Shown here: one piece after another, positions 14,657 through 23,400 of the stretch
How the letters are laid out: every line of letters starts with the position of its first letter
Position numbering within the stretch: the first letter of the stretch is position 1
The notes under the pieces: model-generated
The model's database searches: none
Seen by the model: the letters and a program-made list of their open reading frames with translations, nothing else
What the model was told of the DNA's origin: nothing
DNA from: Roseateles subflavus
Lineage (GTDB): Bacteria; Pseudomonadota; Gammaproteobacteria; Burkholderiales; Burkholderiaceae_C
Reading direction: 5' to 3'
Length of the DNA stretch: 64,000 nt
Assembly: GCF_030285365.1 (NCBI RefSeq)
Contig: NZ_JASVDS010000004.1
Span: 62,001 to 126,000, forward strand
Translations under genes and position numbers: made by a program

Positions 14657-17167
14657 TCACAGCGCCTGCAGCAGGCGGGACGGGGGCTGGCGCAGCGCCT
14701 GGCGCGCCGGCAGCCAGGTCGCCAGCAGGGCCACGCCCGCGATCAGCAGGGCGGAGGCGGCCGCCCCCCACAGGAAGTCGACGCTCTGGAGGTCCATGGC
14801 GCCCAGGGCCACCCAGCCGGCCGGCAGGCCCAGCAGCAGGGCCAGGGCCAGCTGCCAGAGGCTGCGCCTCATCAGCAGGGTCAGCAGGGCCGCCGGGGGC
14901 GCGCCGACGGCCGCCCTCACGGCCAGCTCGTGCCGCCGCAGGGCGACCGCGCGGTGAGTGACGCCATAGATGCCGCTGACCGCCAGCAGCAGGCTCATCA
15001 GACCCAGGGCCGTGCAGACGCCGGCCATGACGTCGGCGCCGGCCAGGGCCATCTGCTGCCGTTCCCAGGCGCTTCGGACGCCCTGCAGCGCCAGGTCGGG
15101 GTCGGCTTCGCTGACGGCACGGCCCATCCATTCACGCTGGGAGGCCGTGTCGCGGCCGCCCACCCAGGCCAGCTCCATCTGCTGGGGCAGGGCGGCCAGC
15201 TGGGCCAGCGGCTGGTAGGCGACGGGCTGGCGCTGGCTGGCCAGGCGGACCAGGCCGTGCGCCACGGGCTCGCACACGCCCACGACGGTGATCCATTGCA
15301 GCGCCTGCGGGCGGTCCGGGTCCAGCCAGCCGAAACGGTGACCCAGTGCGGACTCCCCGGGCCAGTGCTGCTGCGCGAAGGTCTTGTTGACCACCGCCAC
15401 CAGCCGCCCGCCTTCGCGGTCCTGGCTGCCGAAGCCGCGTCCTTCCAGCAGACGGATGTCCAGGGTCTGGAAGAAGCCGGTGCTGACGCCGTAGCTGTGG
15501 CTGACCGGCGCGCGCTCGGGCGCGGCCGGCTGCCCCTCGATGGCGAGCAGTTCCACCGCGCTGGCCGAACCGCCGGGCAGGAAGGTGGCCAGCGCGGCGC
15601 CGTGGATGCCGGCGGTCCGGGCGTGGCTGTCGAGCTGCGCCTCAAGTCGGGCCCACAGCGCCCGCGTGTCCTGCGAGCGACGTGTGGCGATGTCGTCGGC
15701 CGGGCTGGCGGCGCTGGCGGCGCTCGCCGGGGCCGGGGCCGGCGTGGGGGCCTGCCAATGCACCCGGGCCGTCAGCACGTCGTCCATGCGCGCGCCGGTG
15801 CCCTGGCCCAGGCGCTGCTGGGCCGCGTAGAGCTGCGTGCCCGACACCCACAGCAGCAGCGCCGCGAGGCTCATCTGCACCACGACCAGCAGACGGCTGA
15901 AGCGGCCGGCACGGACACCGGGACTGCCGCGCTGGCCGTCCTTCAGCACATCGGCGGTGTCGACGTCACTGCCGCGCCAGGCGGGCAGGCCGCCGGTCAG
16001 CAAGGCGGTGAGCAGGGCCAGCAGCAGCGCGAAAAGGAGCGCCTTCGGCCGCAGCTCGAAATGGATCCAGAAGGGCATGCGGCCATCCGAGCTGGCCTCG
16101 GCCGCCTGCTGCGTGAGGGTCAGGGCCCAGGCGGCGAAGAAGGCGCCGACGCCCGTGCCCAGCAGGCTCAGCACCAGGGATTCCATCAGGCTCTGCATCA
16201 CCAGGCGGGCGCGCGGCGCCCCGAGGGCCAGGCGCAGGGCGATGTCCTGGCGGCGCTCGTTGGCGCGACCCAGCAGCAGGTTGCCCGCATTGAGACTCAC
16301 CAGGCACAGCAGCAGGGCGGCGGCCACGGCAAGGGTCAGTGTGATGGTGCCGGCATCGCTCATGCCCCAGTTCGTGTAGCCGACCGCCACGAGACCCAGC
16401 TGGGCGTGGCTGCGCGGGTAGCGCTGGGCCAGCTGCTGCCCGGCGAGGTCCAGCTCCGCCTGGAGCGACGCTAGGCCGGCCTGCGGCTTCAGTCGCGCCA
16501 GCAGCATCACGTGCCCCGGGGTGCCGATGCTCATGCGCTCCTGGCGCTGCATCTGCTCGGCCCGGGGGGCCTGGAAGGGCAGCCAGAGCTGCTGGTTCAG
16601 CGGCAGGCGCACGGCATCGGGCAGGACGCCGACGACCGTCCGCTCCACCCCGTTGACGCGCAGCACCTGGCCCAGGACCTGCGTCGAGCCCATCAGCTGC
16701 TCGCGCCAGAGGCGTTCGCCGATGAGGACCACGGGCGGCGCGTCCGGCCCCTCGTCAGCGGCCTGCAGCAGACGACCCTGCAGGGGGCGGACCGCAGCCC
16801 AGCGCCAGAAGGGGGCGGCGATCTGCGCGGCGGACACCACCACCGGCGTACGCCGCGGGCTGCCGACGGTGGCGGGCAGCGTGGTGAGCGGCGCCAGGTC
16901 CTCGACGCTCGGCAGGCTGTCGCGGAGCTCCAGCAGGTCGGCGTAGAGCACGCTGCGGGCCTGCATGCGATCACCGTCGCGTGTGGCCTCGATGCCCACG
17001 ATGCGGTCCGGCGCCTGGAAGGGCAGGCTGCCTTCGATGAAGCCCAGGTACATGCAGTAGCAGTACACCGCGAAGCCCAGGCCGCAGGCCAGGGTCAGCA
17101 GGGTCAGGAGGGATTGCCAGGGCGCACGGGCCAGGCTCAGCAGGGCCAGCCGGAGGTCCTCACGCAT
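14657..17167 (-). CDS. ABC transporter permease, MacB/FtsX type (ADOP-like)
   Basis: An 836-aa permease with two MacB-type periplasmic core domains and two FtsX-type membrane halves. A first TM at about 20-42 is followed by a large extracytoplasmic domain to about 265. Clustered TMs follow at about 270-400 (including ITLTLAVAAALLLCLVSLNA), then a second TM and extracytoplasmic domain (about 430-690), and final TMs (about 695-815). The FtsX hallmarks RRQDIALRLALGAPRARLV and RRHELAVRAAVGAPPAALL occur in each half. Such transporters work by mechanotransmission rather than by forming a pore through the bilayer. The start overlaps the ATPase gene by 8 nt, which fixes the partnership. Confidence 0.92.
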   Translation of the reverse strand: MREDLRLALLSLARAPWQSLLTLLTLACGLGFAVYCYCMYLGFIEGSLPFQAPDRIVGIEATRDGDRMQARSVLYADLLELRDSLPSVEDLAPLTTLPATVGSPRRTPVVVSAAQIAAPFWRWAAVRPLQGRLLQAADEGPDAPPVVLIGERLWREQLMGSTQVLGQVLRVNGVERTVVGVLPDAVRLPLNQQLWLPFQAPRAEQMQRQERMSIGTPGHVMLLARLKPQAGLASLQAELDLAGQQLAQRYPRSHAQLGLVAVGYTNWGMSDAGTITLTLAVAAALLLCLVSLNAGNLLLGRANERRQDIALRLALGAPRARLVMQSLMESLVLSLLGTGVGAFFAAWALTLTQQAAEASSDGRMPFWIHFELRPKALLFALLLALLTALLTGGLPAWRGSDVDTADVLKDGQRGSPGVRAGRFSRLLVVVQMSLAALLLWVSGTQLYAAQQRLGQGTGARMDDVLTARVHWQAPTPAPAPASAASAASPADDIATRRSQDTRALWARLEAQLDSHARTAGIHGAALATFLPGGSASAVELLAIEGQPAAPERAPVSHSYGVSTGFFQTLDIRLLEGRGFGSQDREGGRLVAVVNKTFAQQHWPGESALGHRFGWLDPDRPQALQWITVVGVCEPVAHGLVRLASQRQPVAYQPLAQLAALPQQMELAWVGGRDTASQREWMGRAVSEADPDLALQGVRSAWERQQMALAGADVMAGVCTALGLMSLLLAVSGIYGVTHRAVALRRHELAVRAAVGAPPAALLTLLMRRSLWQLALALLLGLPAGWVALGAMDLQSVDFLWGAAASALLIAGVALLATWLPARQALRQPPSRLLQAL

Positions 17168-17951
17168 GAAGGACTCCCTGCGCCGCGGGGCGCGTGGCGC
17201 TCAGGGCCGTCCCGGCAGGGGCGGTGGGGGCGGCGGATGCGGTGGGCAGGGCGCCATCGCGCACGATGCGGCCGTCGAACATGTGCACCGTGCGCGCGGC
17301 CAGGGCGGCCTGGCGGGCGTCATGGGTCACCATGCAGAGCGTGGCGCCGGCGGCATGGGCGGCGCACAGCAGCTCCATCACGCGCTCGGCATTGCGGGAG
17401 TCGAGGTTGCCGGTGGGCTCGTCAGCCAGGATGAGGCGGGGCTGGCCCACCAGGGCCCGGGCGATGGCAACCCGCTGCTGCTGTCCCCCCGAGAGCTGGG
17501 CCGGCAGATGCCGCGCCCGATGCGCCATGTCCACTTGCGCAAGTGCGGCGGCCACGCGCTCCCGTCGCTCGGCCCGGGAGAGATCGGACCGGTAGAGCAG
17601 CGGCAGCGCGACGTTGTCCTCCACGCTCAGCTCGCCGACGAGGTTGAAGGCCTGGAAGACAAAGCCGATCTCGCGGTTGCGCAAGGCGGCACGCTGGCGC
17701 GCGTTCAGGCTGCCGACCTCGACGCCGGACATCTCGTGGCGGCCCTGGGTGGCCGTGTCGAGCAGTCCCAGAACGGACAGCAGCGTGGACTTGCCGCAGC
17801 CCGAGGGGCCGGTGATGGACAGGAACTCGCCGCTCTGGATCTCCAGGTCCAGGCCGTCCAGGGCATGGGTTTCCATGTCATCGGTGAGGTAGGCCTTGCT
17901 CAGCTGATGCAGGTGCACCAGCGGGGCGGGGCGTTCGGGCGTGGGGCTCAT
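17160..17951 (-). CDS. ABC transporter ATP-binding protein (MacB/LolD type)
   Basis: A 263-aa nucleotide-binding subunit with Walker A GPSGCGKSTLL, Q-loop FVFQAFNL, signature LSGGQQQRVAIARAL, Walker B LILADEPTGNLD and switch His in MVTHD. The tail after residue 225 is Ala/Thr/Pro-rich and beyond the usual domain. AGGAG stands 6 nt before the ATG. It energises the FtsX-type permease whose gene overlaps its 3' end. The substrate could be a toxic peptide, antibiotic or lipoprotein; the sequence does not decide. Confidence 0.95.
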   Translation of the reverse strand: MSPTPERPAPLVHLHQLSKAYLTDDMETHALDGLDLEIQSGEFLSITGPSGCGKSTLLSVLGLLDTATQGRHEMSGVEVGSLNARQRAALRNREIGFVFQAFNLVGELSVEDNVALPLLYRSDLSRAERRERVAAALAQVDMAHRARHLPAQLSGGQQQRVAIARALVGQPRLILADEPTGNLDSRNAERVMELLCAAHAAGATLCMVTHDARQAALAARTVHMFDGRIVRDGALPTASAAPTAPAGTALSATRPAAQGVLHA

Positions 17952-17991
17952 GTCGTCTCCTGGGAGTGGGAATGTAGGGGAAGGACGGGGC

Positions 17992-19263
17992 TCATTCGAG
18001 ACGGACGGGGGTATTCACCGGCCAGTCGCTGGTATCTGACGTGACGATGCGCTCGCCGGGCCGCAACCCGGCCTCGATGGCTATGCGCCCCACGGCGGCG
18101 GCGCCGAATCGCACCGGGACGCGCCAGGCCAGGCCCTGCGCATCGAGGCGATAGACGTGCCCCAGGGCGTGGGGCTGGCTGAACAGCGGCCGCGGCACCT
18201 GCACCGTCTGCGGCAGCTCGCGAAGCAGCACCGTGCCATCGATGCTCAGGTCCGGGCGTGCGCCCGCGGGCAGGGCCTGGTCCAGGGCCACGTGGACCTT
18301 CACCACGCCCTGCTGCACCTTGGGTGCGATGCGCTCGACATGGCCGCGGACCCGGGACTCGCTCGTGCTGTTGCGCAGATCCAGCTCGACCCGCTGGCCC
18401 GGTGCGAGCTCGCGGGCCTGCGACTCCGGCACCTGGAGCTCGGCCATCAGCGCCTCCGGCTTGCCCAGGCGCGCCAGGCTGGCGCCGGCGGCGACGGACT
18501 GGCCGATCTGCAGGCCGAGCTCCTGCACCACGGCGTCCATGGGGGCACGAATCCAGAGGCTGTCCTGCCGGGCACTTTCGGCAGCCAGGGCCTGGCGCAG
18601 GCGCTCCAGCGCCGCCTGTCTGGCCTTGATCTGCGCACGGACGCTGTCCTGCTGCTGGGCCAGCACCGTGCGCTCCAGCAGCAGCAGGTGGCGGGCCTGC
18701 TCGAGGTTGAACTGGCTGCGCTGGTGGGCGATCTTGGTGACGAGGCCCTCGCGCAGCAGTTCCTCATCGGCATTCCACTGGAGCAGGGCGCTGCGCTCGG
18801 CGTAGGCCGCGCGGTCCACCGCGCTGCGCTGCTGGGTGATCTGGCTGTCCAGCGTGGCCTGCAGGGCGCGGCATTCGGCCTCGGCCTGCTCGTGCTGCCA
18901 GCGTGCGTCCAGCACGCGCTGCTCCTGGGCCGGATTGGAGAGCTTCAGCAGGCTGTCGCCCGCCTTGACCGCCTGGCCCGCCTGCACCGACAGCCGTTCG
19001 ACGCGCCCCTCCATCGGCGCCGTCAGCCATTGCGGGTCGCGCAACTGCAGGGTGCCGGGGGCGCGCAACTCCTCTCGCAGCGACCCCACGCTGACCGTGC
19101 CGAGCTGCACATGGGCCGCCCGGACGCGACGTTCCACCCGCTGGCCCGACAGCGTGCTGATGCCAGCGCTCAGCAGCACGGCGAAGAGCGCCAGGCCTGG
19201 CCACAGCAGGCGGCGGTGGCGGGCCAGCAGAGGCCAGCGGCGGGCGGGGCGTGTGATGTCCAT
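17992..19263 (-). CDS. HlyD-family periplasmic adaptor of the ABC efflux unit
   Basis: A 423-aa membrane fusion protein. One N-terminal TM (about 18-40, LLWPGLALFAVLLSAGIS) anchors it, followed by a lipoyl/biotinyl half (SLREELRAPGTLQ, GRVERLSVQAGQAVKAGDSL), a long coiled-coil hairpin (about 115-225), the second lipoyl half (IRAPMDAVVQELGLQIGQSV) and beta-barrel plus membrane-proximal domains. It is probably the MacA-like partner of the ABC genes, which start about 40 nt downstream. No outer-membrane channel gene lies in the cluster, so a shared TolC would be needed. It is the likely first gene of the transporter/two-component operon. Confidence 0.92.
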   Translation of the reverse strand: MDITRPARRWPLLARHRRLLWPGLALFAVLLSAGISTLSGQRVERRVRAAHVQLGTVSVGSLREELRAPGTLQLRDPQWLTAPMEGRVERLSVQAGQAVKAGDSLLKLSNPAQEQRVLDARWQHEQAEAECRALQATLDSQITQQRSAVDRAAYAERSALLQWNADEELLREGLVTKIAHQRSQFNLEQARHLLLLERTVLAQQQDSVRAQIKARQAALERLRQALAAESARQDSLWIRAPMDAVVQELGLQIGQSVAAGASLARLGKPEALMAELQVPESQARELAPGQRVELDLRNSTSESRVRGHVERIAPKVQQGVVKVHVALDQALPAGARPDLSIDGTVLLRELPQTVQVPRPLFSQPHALGHVYRLDAQGLAWRVPVRFGAAAVGRIAIEAGLRPGERIVTSDTSDWPVNTPVRLE

Positions 19264-19492
19264 GGGCTCGGGAGCGTCGGGAGAAGGGGTGCCAGGGAAG
19301 GGGCTTGGATGCCGGCGGGCAGGGCCGACACCCGGGCTGATTGCAGGACTCGTGCCAGGCGCCCGAAGCCCCTCGGGCCCGGGCGCAGCGGGCGGCCGGG
19401 GGCGACACCGGACCTTGCGCTATCCCAAGATCGGGACGCCGTGGCGGTCGCGCATCTCGAATCCGGGACGTCGGCTCGCGCACAATCGCGGC

Positions 19493-20629
19493 ATGAACAT
19501 CCAAACCTCGACCCCGCTGCTGGGCGGCCTCAGCCCTGAGCAATTCATGCGCCAGTACTGGCAGCGCAAGCCGCTGCTGGTGCGCCAGGCGCTGCCCGGC
19601 ATCCAGCCCCCCGCCAGCCGCAGCGAGCTCGCCGCCCTGGCCGCCAGCGAGGACGTGGAGTCCCGCCTGGTTTCGCAGTTCGACGGCAAGTGGGCACTGA
19701 AGCACGGCCCCGTGAACAAGCTGCCGCCCTGGAGCAAGCCGGGCTGGACGGTGCTCGTGCAGGGGCTGGACCTGCATGTGCAGGCGGCTCAGGCGCTGCT
19801 GGCGAAGTTCCGCTTCGTGCCCGAGGCGCGGCTGGACGACCTGATGATCTCCTACGCCACCGACGGCGGCGGCGTCGGTCCGCACTTCGACTCCTATGAC
19901 GTCTTCCTGATCCAGGTCCATGGCAAGCGTCATTGGCGCATCGGCCGCCAGGGGCATGCCACGACGGGCGCCCTGCGGCCGGATGTGCCGGTCAAGCTGC
20001 TGGCGGACTTCGAGCCCGAGCAGGAATTCACCCTGGAGCCGGGCGACATGCTCTACCTGCCGCCGGGCTGGGCGCACGACGGCATTGCCCTCGGCGAATG
20101 CATGACCTGCTCGGTGGGCTTCCGCACGCCCTGGCGCGCCGAACTGGCCCGCGAGCTGCTGCAGCGGCTGATGGACGACGAGTCCCAGGCCTATGCCAAC
20201 AAGATGTACGCCGACCCGAAGCAGCCGGCCACCGAGACGCCCGGTGCCATCCCGCAGCAGCTGCTGGACTTCTCCCGCGATGCCTGCGAGCGCGCCCTGC
20301 GCGAGCCGCTGGCCCTGGAGCGAGCGCTGGGCGAGGCGCTCACGGAGCCCAAGCCCAAGGTGTTCTTCGAGATGGGCGAGGCCCTGCCGGACGGCGCCGG
20401 TGCCGTGCTGGACCGGCGAAGCCGCATGATGTATGACACGGCCCATGTCTTCATCAACGGCGAGTCCTACCGCGCCGGTGGCCGGGACGCCCGGCTGATG
20501 CGCCGTCTGGCCGATCAGCGCGCATTGACGGCCAAGGAGGTGGCCCAGCTGTCCGAGGGTGCCCGCGATCTGCTGGACCAGTGGGCGGAGGACGGCTGGG
20601 TGCAGGCCGACGTCGTGCAGATCGGCTGA
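19493..20629 (+). CDS. roxA: Ribosomal protein uL16 3-hydroxylase (JmjC/cupin oxygenase)
   Basis: About 378 aa from the ATG at 19493; the open frame extends upstream but this start gives the family's usual N-terminus (LLGGLSPEQFMRQYWQRKPL). The JmjC fold carries the Fe(II) ligands His-x-Asp in VGPHFDSYDVF, with HGKRHWRIG and a later GDMLYLPPGWAHDG supplying the distal His. It matches YcfD/RoxA, which uses 2-oxoglutarate and O2 to hydroxylate an arginine of ribosomal protein uL16. The C-terminal winged-helix/dimerisation part is present. It stands alone, with the following gene 36 nt downstream on the same strand. Confidence 0.93.
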   Translation: MNIQTSTPLLGGLSPEQFMRQYWQRKPLLVRQALPGIQPPASRSELAALAASEDVESRLVSQFDGKWALKHGPVNKLPPWSKPGWTVLVQGLDLHVQAAQALLAKFRFVPEARLDDLMISYATDGGGVGPHFDSYDVFLIQVHGKRHWRIGRQGHATTGALRPDVPVKLLADFEPEQEFTLEPGDMLYLPPGWAHDGIALGECMTCSVGFRTPWRAELARELLQRLMDDESQAYANKMYADPKQPATETPGAIPQQLLDFSRDACERALREPLALERALGEALTEPKPKVFFEMGEALPDGAGAVLDRRSRMMYDTAHVFINGESYRAGGRDARLMRRLADQRALTAKEVAQLSEGARDLLDQWAEDGWVQADVVQIG

Positions 20630-20665
20630 TCCGGCCCGGCTTGCGGCTTGCCAGGAGGTGGCTTC

Positions 20666-21187
20666 ATGGACGATTCGACGAACGACTCAGCGGCGCAGAC
20701 CGAGCGCCTGCTGGTGCAGGGCCAGGTCGCCGTCGAGCAGGCTCTGCTGGACGAGCTGCTGCGCGCCTGCCGCGGCGGGGCGCTGCAGATCTGCTGCTTC
20801 GACACGGACTTCCAGCGGTGGCCCCTGTCCAACCCGGCCGTGCTGGAGGCCTTGCGGCAGTGGGTCGCTCCCCAGCGTCGCCTGCGGCTGCTGGCCCATG
20901 ACTACGAGGCGCTCGCCCGCCGCCATCCCCGTTTCGTGCAGTGGCGCCAGCTGTACGGGCACGCCGTGGAGGCACGCCAGCTGAGCGACGAAGGCCCGGT
21001 GGATCACCGCCGCCCGGCCGGGCTGCTGCTGGGCGAGCCGCCCCGGCTGTGGCGCCTGCTGGATGCGCGGCAGGGGCGGGCCGTCGTGGAGAGCGATGCG
21101 GGTGCGCAGGGCGCAGCACTCGAGTGGTTTGATGCGGTCTCGCAACGTTCCGAAGAATCCTTCGCTTCCAGCACTTTGGGACTCTGA
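20666..21187 (+). CDS. Conserved hypothetical protein (DUF7931-like)
   Basis: A 173-aa soluble protein. The ATG at 20666 is chosen because a perfect AGGAGG lies 7 nt upstream; an ATG 18 nt earlier has none. The body reads as an alpha/beta domain with LLRACRGGALQICCFDTDFQ, LRLLAHDYEALARRHPRFVQ and a C-terminal LDARQGRAVVESD strand pair. The last part resembles phosphatidyltransferase/phospholipase-D-like half domains but lacks an HKD motif. I believe it belongs to a family found beside housekeeping genes in Burkholderiales; function unknown. It may be co-transcribed with roxA. Confidence 0.78.
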   Translation: MDDSTNDSAAQTERLLVQGQVAVEQALLDELLRACRGGALQICCFDTDFQRWPLSNPAVLEALRQWVAPQRRLRLLAHDYEALARRHPRFVQWRQLYGHAVEARQLSDEGPVDHRRPAGLLLGEPPRLWRLLDARQGRAVVESDAGAQGAALEWFDAVSQRSEESFASSTLGL

Positions 21188-21213
21188 CTAGCGCGAAAAG
21201 CTGACGCTATAAT
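21184..21213 (+). promoter_or_regulatory. Strong sigma-70 promoter for the small lipoprotein gene
   Basis: A perfect TATAAT at 21208-21213 is preceded by TGACTA/CTGACT at 21184-21190 with 17-18 bp spacing. In a 70% GC context this is the clearest sigma-70 promoter in the window. It overlaps the end of the preceding gene and implies a leader of about 140 nt before the lipoprotein ATG. Confidence 0.72.
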
Positions 21214-21310
21214 TTCGGGCTAGGCGAGGGAAGCGCTCGAGGTTTCCACGTCTTGTTCTGTTGGGGTGGCTGGGGACGCAATCGTTTTGGCGATGCGGAC
21301 GCAGTCCTCT

Positions 21311-21338
21311 CGAAGAATTACCGGTAATTGAATCTTCG
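21311..21338 (+). promoter_or_regulatory. Palindromic leader element before the lipoprotein gene
   Basis: AATTACCGGTAATT (21316-21329) is a perfect 14-bp palindrome, flanked by CGAAGA and TCTTCG arms (21311-21316 and 21333-21338) that extend the dyad. It lies within the long 5' leader, 24-50 nt before the ATG and close to the ribosome-binding site. It could be an RNA hairpin controlling translation or an operator within the transcribed region. Confidence 0.5.
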
Positions 21339-21361
21339 TCTAATAGATCTTGAGGACAAGT

Positions 21362-21565
21362 ATGAATAAGTCGATCCTGTTGGCTTCCCTGCTGGCTGCT
21401 GCTGCCCTGACCGCTTGCGGCAAGAAGGCTGAAGAAGCTCCTGCTGCTGCTCCGGCTCCCGCCGCTGCTCCGGCTCCCGCCGCTTCGGAAGCCGCTTCGG
21501 CTCCGGCCGCTGACGCTTCGGCTCCCGCCGCTGCTGACGCTGCTTCGGCTGCTGCCAGCAAGTAA
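21362..21565 (+). CDS. Small Ala/Pro-rich lipoprotein
   Basis: 67 aa. An N-terminal signal (MNKSILLASLLAAAALTACG) has a lipobox LTAC, so Cys19 should be lipidated. The mature part is almost only Ala, Pro, Ser, Glu and Asp (EEAPAAAPAPAA repeats), a flexible tether with no fold. GAGGA lies about 8 nt before the ATG. Codon use is strikingly different from neighbours: Ala is mostly GCT, rather than the GCC/GCG favoured elsewhere. Together with the strong promoter and perfect terminator this suggests a very abundant envelope protein, analogous in style to Braun-type or spacer lipoproteins. Exact role unknown. Confidence 0.88.
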   Translation: MNKSILLASLLAAAALTACGKKAEEAPAAAPAPAAAPAPAASEAASAPAADASAPAAADAASAAASK

Positions 21566-21583
21566 TCGGATCCCCGATTCAGG

Positions 21584-21618
21584 AAAAACCGCCGTGCCGC
21601 AAGGCCGGCGGTTTTTTC
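21584..21618 (+). terminator. Intrinsic terminator of the small lipoprotein gene
   Basis: AACCGCCG (21587-21594) pairs with CGGCGGTT (21606-21613), followed by a T6 run, 20 nt after the stop. This is a canonical rho-independent terminator. Confidence 0.92.
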
Positions 21619-22099
21619 TTTGCCTGAACCTTTTCCTCCTCCACGCCGCCGGCTCCGATCCCGCGCCAAAGCCGGCACAGGCACTCCCTGGGGCATGAGC
21701 CCCCGACACCCTGCGCCCGCGTGACGGACGACCGCCCCGGCGCTGGCCTCACTGCCAGCCCCCGTCACCCGGACCAGCACCCTGCATCTGCAGCGGCAGC
21801 GGCAACCCCCGGCGGATCAGCCGAATGGCAGGTGGGCGTGTTGGCGGAGGTCAAAGGAGGAGCCGGCGCCGGCAGGCGACGGCGGGGGGGCACGGAGCCA
21901 ACGCGCCTGCCTGCCATTTGGCGTGCGCTCGGTTGGGGCAGGGGATGGCGGTGCCTGGGAGGATCGCTGCCTCGCTACGGCGGTGAGGCCACGTCCCCAG
22001 TCACCAGACCCTCAGTCCTCAGTCCTCGATCCTTGGTCGTTGGCCTTGGCCTTGCATCCGCACCCGCACCTGCGCTCCCACCCCCGCGTCCCTGCGACG
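21619..22099. other. Intergenic stretch, no gene recognised
   Basis: About 480 bp between two terminators. Open frames here have no ribosome-binding site and untypical composition. The part from 22000 to 22080 is low-complexity, with repeated CCTCAGTCCT and CCTTGG words. I see no RNA gene or mobile-element end. Confidence 0.6.
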
Positions 22100-22133
22100 A
22101 AAAAAAGCCCCTGACACCGTAGCGCTCAGGGGC
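22100..22133 (-). terminator. Intrinsic terminator of bamC
   Basis: GCCCCTGA (22107-22114) and TCAGGGGC (22126-22133) form an 8-bp stem. On the minus strand it is followed by seven T (22106-22100). It lies about 40 nt after the bamC stop. Confidence 0.92.
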
Positions 22134-22174
22134 TTTCCTCTGCAGAGCCGGCGCGGGGACTCGCCCCGCTCCTG

Positions 22175-23335
22175 TTATCGCAGGTCTTCTTGCAGCAGCG
22201 ACAGGATGCGCTTGGCGTTGTCGTCCGTCTGCTGGACGCCTTGCGGGTCGGTGATGCTCACGACCGTCTTGGCGCCGTCCGACTTGACGAGCACGCGATA
22301 GCGGTTGGCCGTGACCGTCTTGCCGAAGCCGAAGAGCTTGGAGAAGAAGTTGGGCTCTTCCTTGCCGACCATGTTGGGATCGGCGTAGCGCAGGAAGAAC
22401 AGGCCCAGCTTGCGGTCGCGGTCTTCCACGGTGAAGCCGTGGCGATCCAGGGACTGGCCGACACGGCGCCAGGCGCGATCGAAGTCCTCGTTGACCGTCA
22501 GGCTGCTCGGCACGTCGGCCAGGTTGCGCGCAGCGGGCTCGGCCGTCAGCTTGGTGGTGGCCGCCGCAGCGCCCGTGTTGGCCTGCAGGGCTTCCTTGGC
22601 CGCCTCTTCACGGCCGCCCAGCTTGAGCATCAGGCGCGACAGCATCTCGCCTTCCAGCGAGGGATCGGCCGCGCGGGGCTGCCACACGGTCTGGTCGCGT
22701 TGCTGGCTGGTGTAGACCTCTTGCATGCCGCGGTGGTAGATCGCGATCTCGGTACCGCCATTGACGCGCTCGATGCGCGTGCGGTACTTGTCGCGCTCGC
22801 CGGTGGAGTAGAGGTTGTCCAGGGCCTGGCCAATGGTGCGACGGATGAAGTCCAGCGGCAGCTTGGCGCGGTTCTCGGCCCAGCTGGTTTCCATCACGCC
22901 GACTTCCGCCTGCTCGGAGGCGATCTCGAAGCCGAGGCCGGTCCAGAAGGCATGGATCTGGGGCCACAGCTGCTCGGGCGTCAGGCTGCTGCGCAGCACG
23001 CGCTGGCCATTGACGCGCTCCAGCTTGATGTCACCCACGGCATTGAGGGCGACATTGCCGGCTGCAGCCGTGGCCGCGGCGCTGCGGGGCGCCGTCTTCT
23101 GGGAGGCCAGCTCGGACGCGGTGACCACGCCGCCGTTGTTGCGGCGCTCCTGGTTCAGCTGGGTCAGATCCGGCGGCACGTCCAGGCCACTCGTCTGCTT
23201 GGCGCCGCTGCGGTAGTCGACCTTGTCGGAGCCGATCACGCCTTCGATGGAGCTGCAGGCCGTCAGCGAAACCAGGACAAGACCGCAGGCGAGGCCCTTG
23301 GTCGGGGCAGAAAGAGAACGAGTCACGCTAGACAT
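22175..23335 (-). CDS. bamC: Outer-membrane assembly lipoprotein BamC (NlpB/DapX family)
   Basis: About 386 aa from the ATG at 23335, which gives a clean lipoprotein signal ending in VSLTAC. A disordered N-terminal segment with VDYRSGAKQTSGLDVPPDL matches the BamC lasso that contacts BamD. Two helix-grip domains follow (about 120-250 and 280-385), with SLTPEQLWPQIHAFWTGLGF and VNEDFDRAWRRVGQSLDRHG as their starts. It is part of the BAM complex inserting beta-barrel proteins. dapA lies 66 nt upstream on the same strand, the classical dapA-bamC pair. GGAG sits unusually close to this ATG; an upstream GTG at 23392 is possible but would spoil the signal peptide. Confidence 0.9.
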   Translation of the reverse strand: MSSVTRSLSAPTKGLACGLVLVSLTACSSIEGVIGSDKVDYRSGAKQTSGLDVPPDLTQLNQERRNNGGVVTASELASQKTAPRSAAATAAAGNVALNAVGDIKLERVNGQRVLRSSLTPEQLWPQIHAFWTGLGFEIASEQAEVGVMETSWAENRAKLPLDFIRRTIGQALDNLYSTGERDKYRTRIERVNGGTEIAIYHRGMQEVYTSQQRDQTVWQPRAADPSLEGEMLSRLMLKLGGREEAAKEALQANTGAAAATTKLTAEPAARNLADVPSSLTVNEDFDRAWRRVGQSLDRHGFTVEDRDRKLGLFFLRYADPNMVGKEEPNFFSKLFGFGKTVTANRYRVLVKSDGAKTVVSITDPQGVQQTDDNAKRILSLLQEDLR

Positions 23336-23400
23336 CTCCAAGAGAACACGGGCGGTGTTGTACCGCAGATTTGAGCCAAATCCGCGGCGCACACCTCAAA

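Noticed and set aside
21214-21361. tRNA or known riboswitch in the lipoprotein leader
   Set aside because: No T-loop GTTCGA, acceptor stem or recognised riboswitch core could be found; only the palindrome is clear.
21721-22122. Possible 133-codon gene in the gap after the small lipoprotein
   Set aside because: No ribosome-binding site, Arg/Gly/Pro-rich product without pattern, and it runs into the bamC terminator.
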